NCBI GenBank assembly: GCA_020216785.1
Contig: JAIWNO010000207.1
Location: forward strand, 1 to 15,453
Source: Desulfomonile sp.
Lineage (GTDB): Bacteria > Desulfobacterota > Desulfomonilia > Desulfomonilales > Desulfomonilaceae
Direction of reading: 5' to 3'
DNA: 15,453 bases
Numbering within the stretch: the first letter of the stretch is position 1; every line of letters starts with the position of its first letter. Of the stretch, positions 1 to 6,628 are shown piece by piece. A model generated the notes under the pieces. It was not told where the DNA came from, made no database searches, and saw only the letters and a list, made by a program, of their open reading frames with translations. The position numbers and the translations under genes were made by a program.

Positions 1-2
1 CT

Positions 3-917
3 CTGGAATTGCCGGAAGAGGCGCTGATTGGAGGCGAAGAGGCGCCGTTGCTCTACGGGAGTCCCATTGTCGATCGAATTATCGGCATGGCCACGAACGA
101 CGTCCCGGTCGTGTATGCTCGCGCGGTCATTCAGTATCTGAAACAGAGCGGATTCGAGACACTCCTGACACAGGACCTCCAATTTGCGGGTCTCCGCGCC
201 GCAGTGTCCGGCCGTGCGGAAACCGTTGCCGGTTACCTCATACTGGTCAGCCATTACGTCGCCCGGAGCGATGAGCGTAAAGAGGGGCTTGTCCCGGTTG
301 CTGTCAGCGAAGGCACGTCTGCGCATGTCGCTGGATTGGAGACACTTTGGCGCAATTTTCAGATCGAGCCCTATTCAAATGCACACATACCGCCTCAATT
401 CGCGGTGTCCCCGGAAAAAGCCTTGAATTGCGCACTTCAGGTCGCAAAAGAGATGAGCGCGTTGGAACTCAGGGAGTTTATCGATGGCATGCGCAGACGT
501 CTGCACAGAGATATCAGGAGCACCAGGGAATACTACGGGGCGCTGATGCATGAAATGCAGGCCGCGCTTGTTCGGCCCAACCTCACCGACCGCGTGCGTG
601 AAGAGCGGCTGCTCAAAATGGCGAGTCTTCCCGAAGAGTTGGACGCCAAGATACGGGACCTCGAGCACAAGTACTCGATAAGGGTGGAAGTGACGGGACG
701 TGCCGCTCTGCGCCTTCTTGTACCGGTGGTCCAACTGACGGTTAGGCTCTCGTACCGAAAGCTCAAGCGATCATTGAGTCTGATCTGGAACCCGTTAACG
801 CAGAGAATCGACCCATTTGTTTGCGAGAAGTGTGGGAAGACGATCCGGCATGTGTGCCCTCGGGAGGGGAAGACGGGACTCTTGGTCGTCTGTAAGTCGT
901 GTCATGACTGCGCTTGA
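3..917 (+). CDS. C-terminal part of an unrecognised protein ending in a zinc ribbon (5' end outside window)
   Basis: The frame is open to the left edge, so the gene probably starts upstream; the TTG at position 9 is only a formal start. About 302 residues are visible. Residues 1-130 (counted from that TTG) are mixed alpha/beta in appearance. Residues about 145-225 are rich in charged residues and probably helical or coiled coil. The end carries a Cys cluster fitting a zinc ribbon: CEKC (C272, C275), then C283, CKSC (C295, C298) and C301, one residue before the stop. I do not recognise the family. The motif YGSPIVDRI and the trailing zinc ribbon recall uncharacterised proteins that accompany SNF2-type helicases, but this is a weak impression. 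No downstream gene is close enough for an operon; the 3' side is repeat DNA. Confidence 0.7.
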   Translation: MELPEEALIGGEEAPLLYGSPIVDRIIGMATNDVPVVYARAVIQYLKQSGFETLLTQDLQFAGLRAAVSGRAETVAGYLILVSHYVARSDERKEGLVPVAVSEGTSAHVAGLETLWRNFQIEPYSNAHIPPQFAVSPEKALNCALQVAKEMSALELREFIDGMRRRLHRDIRSTREYYGALMHEMQAALVRPNLTDRVREERLLKMASLPEELDAKIRDLEHKYSIRVEVTGRAALRLLVPVVQLTVRLSYRKLKRSLSLIWNPLTQRIDPFVCEKCGKTIRHVCPREGKTGLLVVCKSCHDCA

Positions 918-956
918 TACCAACTGCCATGCCCCGGTCTTTGAGCACAACGAATC

Positions 957-1116
957 ATGAAAGTCGTCGGCTTCGGTGAACGCTCCGAGGCTTCGCCTCG
1001 GAGATAGGTATTAAGAGCGCCACGCTGCGCCATCCTGCGGAGGGGAGACTTCATCTCCCCTCCGCACCTTCCCATACGCACACCCGATAGCAGGTGCTTA
1101 TGGCGACGACTTTCAT
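957..1116. repeat. 160-bp MITE-like element with 13-bp terminal inverted repeats and two internal hairpins
   Basis: ATGAAAGTCGTCG at 957-969 is matched by its exact reverse complement CGACGACTTTCAT at 1104-1116. Inside lie two perfect hairpins: CTCCGAGG/CCTCGGAG (983-990 and 996-1003, 5-nt loop) and a 13-bp stem (1036-1048 with 1054-1066, 5-nt loop). ACGAAT occurs on both sides (950-955 and 1117-1122) and could be a target duplication, with one extra base at 956. There is no coding capacity. The first hairpin lies 66 bases after the preceding stop codon but has no T tract. Mobility is inferred only from the architecture. Confidence 0.5.
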
Positions 1117-1119
1117 ACG

Positions 1120-1417
1120 AATGCGCTTTCAAACATGTAACATCAACGACGTCCGGTAGGGGCCGACCCATGGAGACTGTCTCAGAATCCGTACAAAAGC
1201 TGCCATCGTAGCACGAATACCCCTCACCCTAACCCTCTCCCTGAGGGAGAGGGGACCGAAAATCGGCTCCAAAGGCATTCCTCTCCAGTGGGAGAGGGCC
1301 GGGGTGAGGGTGACAAAGACGGATCCCAGACTCGATCGTGCTACGATTTTCGACTTCTCCCGAGTTTTGAGACAGTCTCCATGTGTCGGCCCGGCTTCCG
1401 GGCGCACATGCGGGTGC
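1120..1417. repeat. REP-like palindromic repeat, copy 1, split by an inserted element
   Basis: Bases 1120-1172 plus 1384-1417 match the intact copy at 12810-12896 with few differences. The core is GGGCCGAC..GTCGGCCC, a perfect 8-bp inverted repeat that would form a hairpin. In this copy the loop is opened by a 207-bp insertion (1173-1379). The remaining gene-free bases 1418-1590 show nothing I can name: no open frame with coding character, no hairpin and no promoter. Confidence 0.7.
1173..1379. mobile_element. 207-bp MITE-like insertion with GAGACTGTCTCA terminal inverted repeats and CATG target duplication
   Basis: The left end GAGACTGTCTCA (1173-1184) is exactly inverted at the right end (1368-1379); similarity extends to 16 of 19 bases. 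CATG is present directly before (1169-1172) and after (1380-1383), whereas the intact repeat near 12860 has one CATG, so the empty site is visible in this same window. The interior is a nested palindrome: ATCGTAGCACGA (1205-1216) is inverted at 1336-1347, and CCCTCTCCC/GGGAGAGGG (1233-1241 and 1245-1253) forms a hairpin of the kind widespread in proteobacterial intergenic DNA. It has no transposase, so it would be a non-autonomous element mobilised in trans; the parent IS family was not identified. Confidence 0.75.
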
Positions 1418-1590
1418 CCCTTCCAACGGCCATGTTACTATCTTGACGACGCATCGATATGAGGCGGTCAGCTTGCCGGTTCTTGCATCAAAACTGCGCA
1501 TGCGGGGCAACCGATCCGTTGCGTGTCATTCCAAGAGAAAAGTTCGGCAACGGCCCCATGTCCGCAAAGCGATTGGGATCGCGCTTTCCG

Positions 1591-2085
1591 TCAGTCACGC
1601 GTTGACTCAGGATTCAGCGCCCGAAGGATATCCTGCAGCTCGGTGAGGCTGCCGCTCAGAACTCTCACTACCTTGAATCCCGCAGCGCTTTCCCACCGGT
1701 TTTCCTTTTCTTCGATCCAGCGGCAGAGGCCCTGAAATACGACGGGCTCAATTCGGAAGAAATCATCGGCAGGTATTACAAACGTCTTGAGATCATGAAC
1801 TTTGGTCTTTAACCCGCGAACTCCCACACCATCATCTGAAATATCATAGACAAATCCTGTATTTTCAGGATGCTGCGATTCGGAGATGGGGAGAAGGAAT
1901 TCCAGGTGTCGCCTGGATCGTAGGCGAGGTTCGGCGTCCGCTCCGGGAAGGTGCAGCACATTCCTGGACAAGGTGTCGAACCCTCTGGGAGTCAGCCTGT
2001 ATTTTTTCATCAATTCCTGGTGGGGCACTCCGGAGCGCAGATCATGCAAGAAGTTCTCTTTGCGTCGCTCATCTTCGCTTGGCAT
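1591..2085 (-). CDS. PilZ-domain protein (putative cyclic-di-GMP receptor)
   Basis: The protein has about 164 residues. The start is ATG at 2085 because a strong GGAGGTGG ribosome site sits just before it; the upstream TTG at 2100 lies inside that site. Residues 1-55 are charged and helical (SEDERRKENF, later LMKKYRLTPRGFDTL), resembling a small helix-turn-helix-like or regulatory N-terminus. The rest has the PilZ signature: an arginine cluster RLRSRR, then VYDISDDGVGVRG, which fits the DxSxxG motif, followed by beta strands. In the PilZ family these elements bind c-di-GMP and control motility, exopolysaccharide or secretion. The gene stands alone between repeat regions, so the output is unknown. 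The family call rests on motif spacing; the arginine motif is not perfectly canonical. Confidence 0.65.
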   Translation of the reverse strand: MPSEDERRKENFLHDLRSGVPHQELMKKYRLTPRGFDTLSRNVLHLPGADAEPRLRSRRHLEFLLPISESQHPENTGFVYDISDDGVGVRGLKTKVHDLKTFVIPADDFFRIEPVVFQGLCRWIEEKENRWESAAGFKVVRVLSGSLTELQDILRALNPESTRD

Positions 2086-2130
2086 AATCCCCACCTCCAA
2101 CTCAAGACATAAATCAGCGTACCACAGTCC

Positions 2131-2371
2131 TCACACCGTTTCAATCGCCAATCCAGCCCATTCATACCGGTGTGCACACTGGAAAGCAATGCGCTTGTCG
2201 GCTCGTCCTATGATCTTCCAGATCACAAGTGCGAGGACCAGTCCAAGCCGAGGGCCTCAATACACGGGGGATTTGAGGAAGAGCGCTTTGGCGAAAACGG
2301 AGTCTTTGAGGAAGCCGAAATGGTCTCCACCATGTGCCCGTCACTGTAGACCGTAATCAGTTCCCATGGAC
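2131..2371 (-). pseudogene. Decayed C-terminal end of an IS1634-type (IS4-superfamily) transposase
   Basis: Read in shifting frames on the minus strand, this segment gives PWELITVYSDGHMVE, then HFGFLKDSVFAKALFLKSP, then IEALGL, then LVLALVIWKIIGRADKRI. The order Y-x-D-x-x-x-V-E, F-x-F-L-K-D, L-F-L-K-x-P, R/I-x-A-L and a closing hydrophobic helix is that of the C-terminus of IS1634-family DDE transposases. At least three frameshifts are needed, with a stop after the last segment at 2131-2133, so it is not functional. The upstream (higher-coordinate) part of the gene is missing or unrecognisable beyond the MITE-like element at 2372-2530. The family assignment comes from memory of the motif order, without a search. 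Confidence 0.5.
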
Positions 2372-2530
2372 TATAGCAGTTGCCAAAAGTTTTGACCGAA
2401 TCGCAGGTCTTTTGGTGGATGCCGGGAGGTCCGTGAACGAAGATTCGACGGCCTTGCGTCGCTCGAGGTGAACGGGGCCTCTCGAAACCCTGGAGAAATC
2501 AATCGGAAATTATTTTTGGCAATTGCTATA
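2372..2530. mobile_element. MITE-like element with 17-bp terminal repeats flanked by TA
   Basis: TATAGCAGTTGCCAAAA at 2372-2388 and its inverted copy at 2514-2530 match at 16 of 17 positions. If the outer TA on each side is the target duplication, the element is 2374-2528 (155 bp). TA duplication is typical of the IS630/Tc1-mariner superfamily, so this may be a non-autonomous relative. The interior has no convincing gene. Removing the element with one TA joins the flanks so that a minus-strand frame reads through from 2646 into the transposase remnant, which supports insertion at this point. Confidence 0.65.
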
Positions 2531-2730
2531 CAGAGTCGGTTCCCTTGGAGAGTGTATTGCTGATCAGGACGAAACACCTCGTTTCCTGGTGGAGACGATC
2601 CTTTGTCCTGATATGGCTCCACGACTATGGTGAGAGCATATTTCATGGTCTTGAGCTTTCCAAACCCATCCGCTCGGGGCCCCCTTTGTGATAACGAGGT
2701 CTTTGCCTGACAGCCAGGGTGAACGGTACG
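2531..2730. other. Unassigned intergenic DNA
   Basis: No recognised gene is present. A minus-strand frame starting at ATG 2646 begins MKYALTIVVEPYQDKG, which superficially recalls HicB antitoxins, but it lacks the conserved residues that follow in HicB and runs into the MITE-like element. It may be flanking sequence of the decayed transposase or a broken small gene. Confidence 0.35.
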
Positions 2731-3348
2731 TCACGATCCCAAGCTCAACAGCGCCATAACCCCAAACCCCGCAATGATGACGCCGGCTATTCTGTTGACC
2801 CATTGCAGCCCGCTGGGATTAAGTTTCGCCCGATAGACGTTGACCCCACTGCTGAGAATAACCCACCAGAGCGCGGAGCCCGCAAACACGCCGAATACCA
2901 ATAAGGCGGCCGAAATAGAGTCGCCGCGGTCGCTTATGATTCCCAAGCCGGCGAAGATAGCGGAAAATGATAAGATGGTCATCGGGTTGGTGAGTGTCAG
3001 GAAAAACGTGGAGGTGTACGCCGCGGCGAGTCCGTTCCCTTTCGCTACAGTTGCTTGTTCCGCAGGCTTGGCGAGGAACGTCTTGATGCCTAGGTAACAC
3101 AGGAATGCTCCGCCGATCAGACGAAGCCACTCCTGCTGACTGATGAGAAAACCTGAGAGAAACGTGAGCCCGAATCCGGCAATGCATCCGTAGATGGTAT
3201 CGGCTGTTGCAGCTCCCAAACCGGAAACGAGGCCGCACGCGTGTCCTTCCGCCAATGTTCGTCGAATGCATAATACGCCGATCGGACCGACGGGCGCGGC
3301 TATGGAGAATCCGATAACAAGGCCTTTGACCAGCAAAACGAACTCCAT
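2731..3348 (-). CDS. LysE/RhtB-family amino-acid exporter
   Basis: The protein has 205 residues, the usual family length, and is an inner-membrane protein. Six hydrophobic stretches are visible: residues about 5-25, 38-60, 66-88, 110-130, 145-165 and 183-203. The N-terminal signature GFSIAAPVGPIGVLCIRR matches the LysE-family consensus (G-x-x-x-x-P-G-P) around the first helix, and NPMTILSF in the middle matches the conserved N-P segment of helix 4. Family members export basic or neutral amino acids such as lysine, homoserine or threonine; the substrate cannot be read from the sequence. The start at 3348 has only a weak GTGAGCGG-like site upstream. The gene is divergent from the phosphatase at 3562, with 213 bp between them. 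Confidence 0.85.
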   Translation of the reverse strand: MEFVLLVKGLVIGFSIAAPVGPIGVLCIRRTLAEGHACGLVSGLGAATADTIYGCIAGFGLTFLSGFLISQQEWLRLIGGAFLCYLGIKTFLAKPAEQATVAKGNGLAAAYTSTFFLTLTNPMTILSFSAIFAGLGIISDRGDSISAALLVFGVFAGSALWWVILSSGVNVYRAKLNPSGLQWVNRIAGVIIAGFGVMALLSLGS

Positions 3349-3561
3349 TTGCCGCTCACATGTCGCTTCTCATTGGTGTTTGAGCGTACTGTACACCAGT
3401 CGGCCGGTCAACGGTGACTTCGTGGGTCGGGTATTGCGCCGACGACTCGGGCCAAATGGCAAGACTATCCGAAAGAAATAGTGAAAGCCGGCATCCGGCC
3501 GGTCCACATGACGCGGCATGTGTTATATTCATGGCAAGAGTAGCCCTTTCGACCGGGCAAC

Positions 3562-4416
3562 ATGGCTCAAACCATGAAAATTGTCATATTCACTGATCTG
3601 GACGCCACGCTCCTCGACGCGGAGACCTACTCATGGGAGCCGGCCCGCCACGCGCTTGAGGAGCTCAATAAGCGTCAATCTTCCATCGTGCTTGTCTCGA
3701 GCAAGACCTTTTCGGAGATATTACCGCTTCACCGGCAGCTCGGGCTTACAGACCCCTTCGTGGTCGAGAACGGCGGCGGCATCGTCATGGACAGCAGGTC
3801 TTGGGCAGTTGAGTACTTTCGGCGCCGGGGCCACCCGCTCGAAGTCGTGGATTGCGGCGATTTTGCGCTGCTTCCGCTTGGCGTACAGTACGACACGCTC
3901 ATTCGTGAGCTGCACGAAATGGGATCGGAAGTGGGTTGCTCCGTGCGAGGTTTTTTTTCCATGTCTGCTGCGGAAGTCGCCGAATTGACGGCTCTCTCTA
4001 TTGAAGATGCACGAAAAGCCAAGCGCCGCCAATTCGACGAGCCCTTCCTCGTTACGGATGCCCGTGGGGAATGTGAGGCATTGCTCAGCGAGGCTGCGGG
4101 GCGCAGGGGGCTCATTGTGGCCACCGGAGGCCGATTTCTGCACCTTATCGGGCACAAAGGAAAGGGCCGGGCTGTGGCGCTTCTGATTGCAGCCTATCGC
4201 GAGCTGTATGGAGAGATCGTCACACTCGGGCTCGGCGACAGCCCGAACGATTTCCCGTTTCTGGAGGTCGTTGATATTCCGATTCTCGTCGGCGTCACAT
4301 CAGACATCCGACAAGCACCGCAGTACTTGTCGCACGCGCGTTTTTACCGAATGGGCGGCCCTTACGGATGGAACTCGGCAGTGCTCGAAGCGCTCGCGGA
4401 TATCGCCGGCAAATGA
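3562..4416 (+). CDS. Mannosyl/glucosyl-3-phosphoglycerate phosphatase (HAD-IIB family)
   Basis: The protein has 284 residues, close to the family norm. HAD motif I is FTDLDATLLD (nucleophile D12, acid/base D14); motif II SSKT lies near residues 46-49; VENGGGI follows at 68-74; the conserved lysine region is GHKGKGRAV (198-205); motif IV is GLGDSPNDFPFL (223-234). This is the MPGP branch of HAD-IIB, which removes phosphate from mannosyl- or glucosyl-3-phosphoglycerate to give the free glycosylglycerate. The glycosyltransferases at 7043 and 8322 suggest that its substrate here is glucosyl- or mannosylglucosyl-3-phosphoglycerate. ATG 3562 and ATG 3574 are both possible starts; neither has a strong ribosome site. 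It is separated from the transferases by the minus-strand cbpAB operon. Confidence 0.85.
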   Translation: MAQTMKIVIFTDLDATLLDAETYSWEPARHALEELNKRQSSIVLVSSKTFSEILPLHRQLGLTDPFVVENGGGIVMDSRSWAVEYFRRRGHPLEVVDCGDFALLPLGVQYDTLIRELHEMGSEVGCSVRGFFSMSAAEVAELTALSIEDARKAKRRQFDEPFLVTDARGECEALLSEAAGRRGLIVATGGRFLHLIGHKGKGRAVALLIAAYRELYGEIVTLGLGDSPNDFPFLEVVDIPILVGVTSDIRQAPQYLSHARFYRMGGPYGWNSAVLEALADIAGK

Positions 4417-4438
4417 TTTGCTTGTGTGCGTCATTAAA

Positions 4439-4491
4439 CCACGCGAAGTCCTGCTCGTGGTAGGGCTTCCTGCCCATGCATGACGGGCAGG
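4439..4491. repeat. Palindromic intergenic repeat between convergent genes
   Basis: CCACG/CGTGG followed by CCTGCCC (4469-4475) and its inverse GGGCAGG (4485-4491, 9-nt loop) lie between the convergent phosphatase gene and cbpB. There is no T tract, so it is a REP-like hairpin rather than a clear intrinsic terminator, although it may cap both mRNAs. Confidence 0.4.
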
Positions 4492-4575
4492 ACGTCCGTC
4501 TCTCCATGCCCTCTGCGCGATCGGCTCCGGCATGGCGCCGGCAGTCGGAAATGCGGGGCTTGCGCCTCCAGAGGT

Positions 4576-5991
4576 TCACAGTGAAAACATTTCAAACGTG
4601 GTTGACGTTCCCGAATCCCACTGGTCCCACAGATAAGCGTTCTCTCTTCCGTCGGCTATCAGCCTCATAGCATAGCGAACCTGGTTCTCGTACAGCTCAC
4701 AGAATGCTCCGGGTCTGTTTATCCCTCCGTTCATCTCGTGGGCTTCGGCGGGGCAGGGAGAGCCGCAGAAATGCCTTATCGCGCAAGAGGAGCAAGGAGT
4801 GATGTGTTCCACCTTCCGGCCGGTGACAGACCGGAAAGCGGCGGTTTCCAATACCTCCGCTACATTGTTTCGAAAAAGATTTCCTCCATTGAATTCGGGT
4901 ACGCCAACGAATTCACTGCATGGAAACAGGTCTCCTCGTGCTCCCACTGCGAAAAAACACCTTCCTCCTCCGCACGGAGAGATGTCGCACATGAGCCTGC
5001 GAGCCATCGGCGCTACTATGCTGACAAGAACATTGGCGAAATTGGCAATCACGAGCTTCCTGCCGGTCTCCTGATACAGCTCATAGGTCCTGTCGAGGGC
5101 TTTGAAATAATGAGACGAAAGATCCACGTCATTCGGCTTGATATCCCTGGCTCCCTGCCTCGTGCATCTGACCGGGTTCAGCATGCCGATAGGAACTTCC
5201 AATTCATGAAGCAGATTTACGATCTCGGTGAGCGATTCCATGTTTTGGGTCGTCACGGTGCAGATTACATTGTAGTTCGGGTAACCTCTCAATCGCTCCA
5301 ACGTTGCGATGGTCTTCTTGAAGAATCCTTCTCCAGCCCAATTTTTTCTCGTGAGGTTTGCGATGCGATCTTCGTGACCGTCAAGAGAAAGCCCGATGCT
5401 AATGCCGCGCGATGTGAGAAATTCGATAGACTCATCATCCAGAAGTATTCCATTCGTCTGAATTCCGAAGCTGAAACAATCCCTGAATTGCTCGATACCC
5501 GCAAAGACCGCATCGCGGGCCAGCATCGGCTCTGAACCGTGGAAAACCACTTGAGGAAGCCTGCCTTCAGGGAGCGTCTTGTCGAAATATTCCTTGAGAA
5601 TGCCAAGGGCTCGGATAAGCTCACCCTCGGACATCTGGGCACCGGCCCGTCGCATGTCCTCCGGAATATAGCAGTACGTGCAGTTCAGATTGCATCGTTC
5701 TGTAGGATTGAAGTACACAGCCGAAGGCTTGAGGCCGAATCGAAGGGTCTCCATTTCGGCGGCGAAGGTGTCGCGCTTTGCACGGAACTCTTGCATGAGA
5801 GAACCGGAAGCTTCAAGCGCGTCGCTAATCTTGCTTTTTTTCAACAGAGACCAGAAGGCGGTATCGGGCTCCAAGAGTGCAACATAAGTCGGATGCCCGA
5901 TGTCGATCAGTTGTACGGTAGGTCCACTGCCGGTATTGAAATAGGCTCCGCATGATGACGCGAAGTTTTCCACTTTCTGACACATTTCCAT
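4576..5991 (-). CDS. cbpB: Radical SAM/SPASM peptide maturase, CbpB type
   Basis: The protein has 471 residues. Residues 1-90 form an N-terminal region that could bind the precursor peptide. The radical SAM core begins at NPTERCNLNCTYC with C100, C104 and C107 holding the SAM-binding [4Fe-4S] cluster; VVFHGSEP (148-155) fits the region after beta-2, and GISIGLSLDG (196-205) is also typical. The C-terminal SPASM region has C335, C340, C345 and C358, then C400, C403, C409, C413 and C431, enough for two auxiliary clusters. The start at ATG 5991 has AGGAG eight bases upstream. The gene lies downstream of the short peptide gene at 6288-6377 under a cobalamin riboswitch, the arrangement I recall for the CbpA/CbpB family. 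The reaction is not known to me; enzymes of this class typically make thioether, C-C or similar links in ribosomal peptides. Confidence 0.85.
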   Translation of the reverse strand: MEMCQKVENFASSCGAYFNTGSGPTVQLIDIGHPTYVALLEPDTAFWSLLKKSKISDALEASGSLMQEFRAKRDTFAAEMETLRFGLKPSAVYFNPTERCNLNCTYCYIPEDMRRAGAQMSEGELIRALGILKEYFDKTLPEGRLPQVVFHGSEPMLARDAVFAGIEQFRDCFSFGIQTNGILLDDESIEFLTSRGISIGLSLDGHEDRIANLTRKNWAGEGFFKKTIATLERLRGYPNYNVICTVTTQNMESLTEIVNLLHELEVPIGMLNPVRCTRQGARDIKPNDVDLSSHYFKALDRTYELYQETGRKLVIANFANVLVSIVAPMARRLMCDISPCGGGRCFFAVGARGDLFPCSEFVGVPEFNGGNLFRNNVAEVLETAAFRSVTGRKVEHITPCSSCAIRHFCGSPCPAEAHEMNGGINRPGAFCELYENQVRYAMRLIADGRENAYLWDQWDSGTSTTFEMFSL

Positions 5992-6084
5992 GAATATATC
6001 TCCTAACGCAGACTGCTTTTTCGCCCCTACGCGTTGATCGTGCTCAGCACGCTGTTTGGGTGTCTTGCCTCACAACTCTCCCTG

Positions 6085-6180
6085 TGTCATGCGACCCCGC
6101 TGGGAAGCGAAGGAAGCAATCCGATTTGGGCAATCTCGCAACTATGGGAATTGCTTCGTCGCTTCGCTCCTCGCCCTGCC
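6085..6180. repeat. Palindromic dispersed repeat between cbpA and cbpB
   Basis: GAAGCGAAGGAAGCAAT (6104-6120) and ATTGCTTCGTCGCTTC (6150-6165) form an imperfect inverted repeat. The element starts TGTCAT and continues CGCTCCTCGCC at its right side. It resembles the widespread intergenic family whose ends read TGTCATTGCGAG and CTCGCAATGACA, here somewhat degraded. It lies in the 296-bp gap between the peptide gene and its maturase. Confidence 0.55.
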
Positions 6181-6242
6181 ACCGCGACCTGGGTACTCAA
6201 TGGATCATGAGCTGAGTCAATCGGCCAATTCCCGGAAATCTT

Positions 6243-6275
6243 GGCAGGGGTGACGTCTTGCCGTGCACCCCTGCC
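6243..6275 (-). terminator. Strong hairpin after cbpA (partial terminator or mRNA stabiliser)
   Basis: On the minus strand, a perfect 10-bp stem GGCAGGGGTG/CACCCCTGCC (6266-6275 and 6243-6252) with a 13-nt loop starts 12 bases after the cbpA stop. No T tract follows, so full termination is unlikely. Such hairpins between a precursor peptide gene and its modifying enzyme often raise peptide mRNA relative to enzyme mRNA; that role is inferred here. Confidence 0.55.
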
Positions 6276-6287
6276 GGATTGAGAGGT

Positions 6288-6377
6288 CTACTTAACCGTG
6301 GCTACCGTCAGGATGTAGTGTGAAAGCCCGGTACCTTCAGCCGAACAAGTCTTCCGGTAGGCTATAACGTCCTTCAT
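6288..6377 (-). CDS. cbpA: Short RiPP precursor peptide, CbpA type (29 residues)
   Basis: ATG at 6377 and TAG at 6288-6290 give a 29-residue peptide beginning MKDVIAYRKTCSAEG, followed by TGLSHYILTVATVK. An excellent AAAGGAGGTG site (6386-6395) ends eight bases before the ATG. The peptide is positioned between the riboswitch terminator and the radical SAM/SPASM gene, exactly where a precursor is expected. It has one cysteine (C11), Gly-Thr-Gly (15-17), then Ser, His and Tyr (19-21), and a hydrophobic, Thr-containing tail. I recall a family named 'modified peptide precursor CbpA' with the same context and similar sequence, but no search was run. The short length leaves little room for a classical leader, so the mature product may be most of the peptide. 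It is easily missed by gene finders. Confidence 0.85.
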   Translation of the reverse strand: MKDVIAYRKTCSAEGTGLSHYILTVATVK

Positions 6378-6403
6378 TTCCTCTTCACCTCCTTTCTTTG
6401 TGG

Positions 6404-6442
6404 GAAAATAAAAAAACCCCGTCACCATGAAGGTGCAGGGTT
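6404..6442 (-). terminator. Riboswitch-controlled intrinsic terminator
   Basis: On the minus strand a stem with CACC/GGTG (6432-6435 and 6423-6426, loop 6427-6431) and outer AACCC/GGGTT arms is followed by seven T, an A and four more T (6404-6414). It sits between the cobalamin aptamer and the cbpA ribosome site, so it is the likely expression platform: cobalamin bound would give termination, and no cobalamin would give transcription of cbpA-cbpB. Confidence 0.8.
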
Positions 6443-6467
6443 TCACTTTTGCCATCAGAATTACCCT

Positions 6468-6617
6468 AGTCTAAACGCCCGTCTTCTGGCTTTCGGGTCA
6501 TCCTCCGCCCGCCCTTCCCATCCAGCTCAAGCCGAACAGTGGATATGCGGGGTTCGTAACCGATTACAGCGGCGGGACCGCCACGGATTCGCACCGTGTT
6601 CCGATAGCGCCCAGACT
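6468..6617 (-). promoter_or_regulatory. Cobalamin (adenosylcobalamin-type) riboswitch aptamer
   Basis: The minus strand carries the cobalamin aptamer core: ACGGTGCGAATCCGTGGC, then GGTCCCGCCGCTGTAATCGG, and near the 3' end GAAAGCCAGAAGAC. These correspond to the conserved B12-box segments (GGTGCxAATCC, CCCGCxxCTGTAA, GCCAGxAGAC). AGTCT (6613-6617) and AGACT (6468-6472) can pair as the closing P1 stem. Cobalamin riboswitches normally control B12 synthesis, uptake or B12-independent isozymes; here the target is a peptide-maturase operon. Confidence 0.93.
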
Positions 6618-6628
6618 CTATGATTCAC

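Noticed and set aside
1200..1320. CRISPR-like array from repeated CCCTCTCC/GGGAGAGG segments
   Set aside because: The repeats are inverted, not regularly spaced direct repeats; they are hairpins inside the MITE-like element.
2371..2646. Possible HicB-like antitoxin starting MKYALTIVVEP
   Set aside because: Only the first residues resemble HicB; the rest lacks the family pattern and the C-terminus is encoded by the MITE-like element.
4738..5535. 265-residue plus-strand open frame
   Set aside because: It is antisense to cbpB, which has clear radical SAM and SPASM motifs; no ribosome site or recognisable motif.
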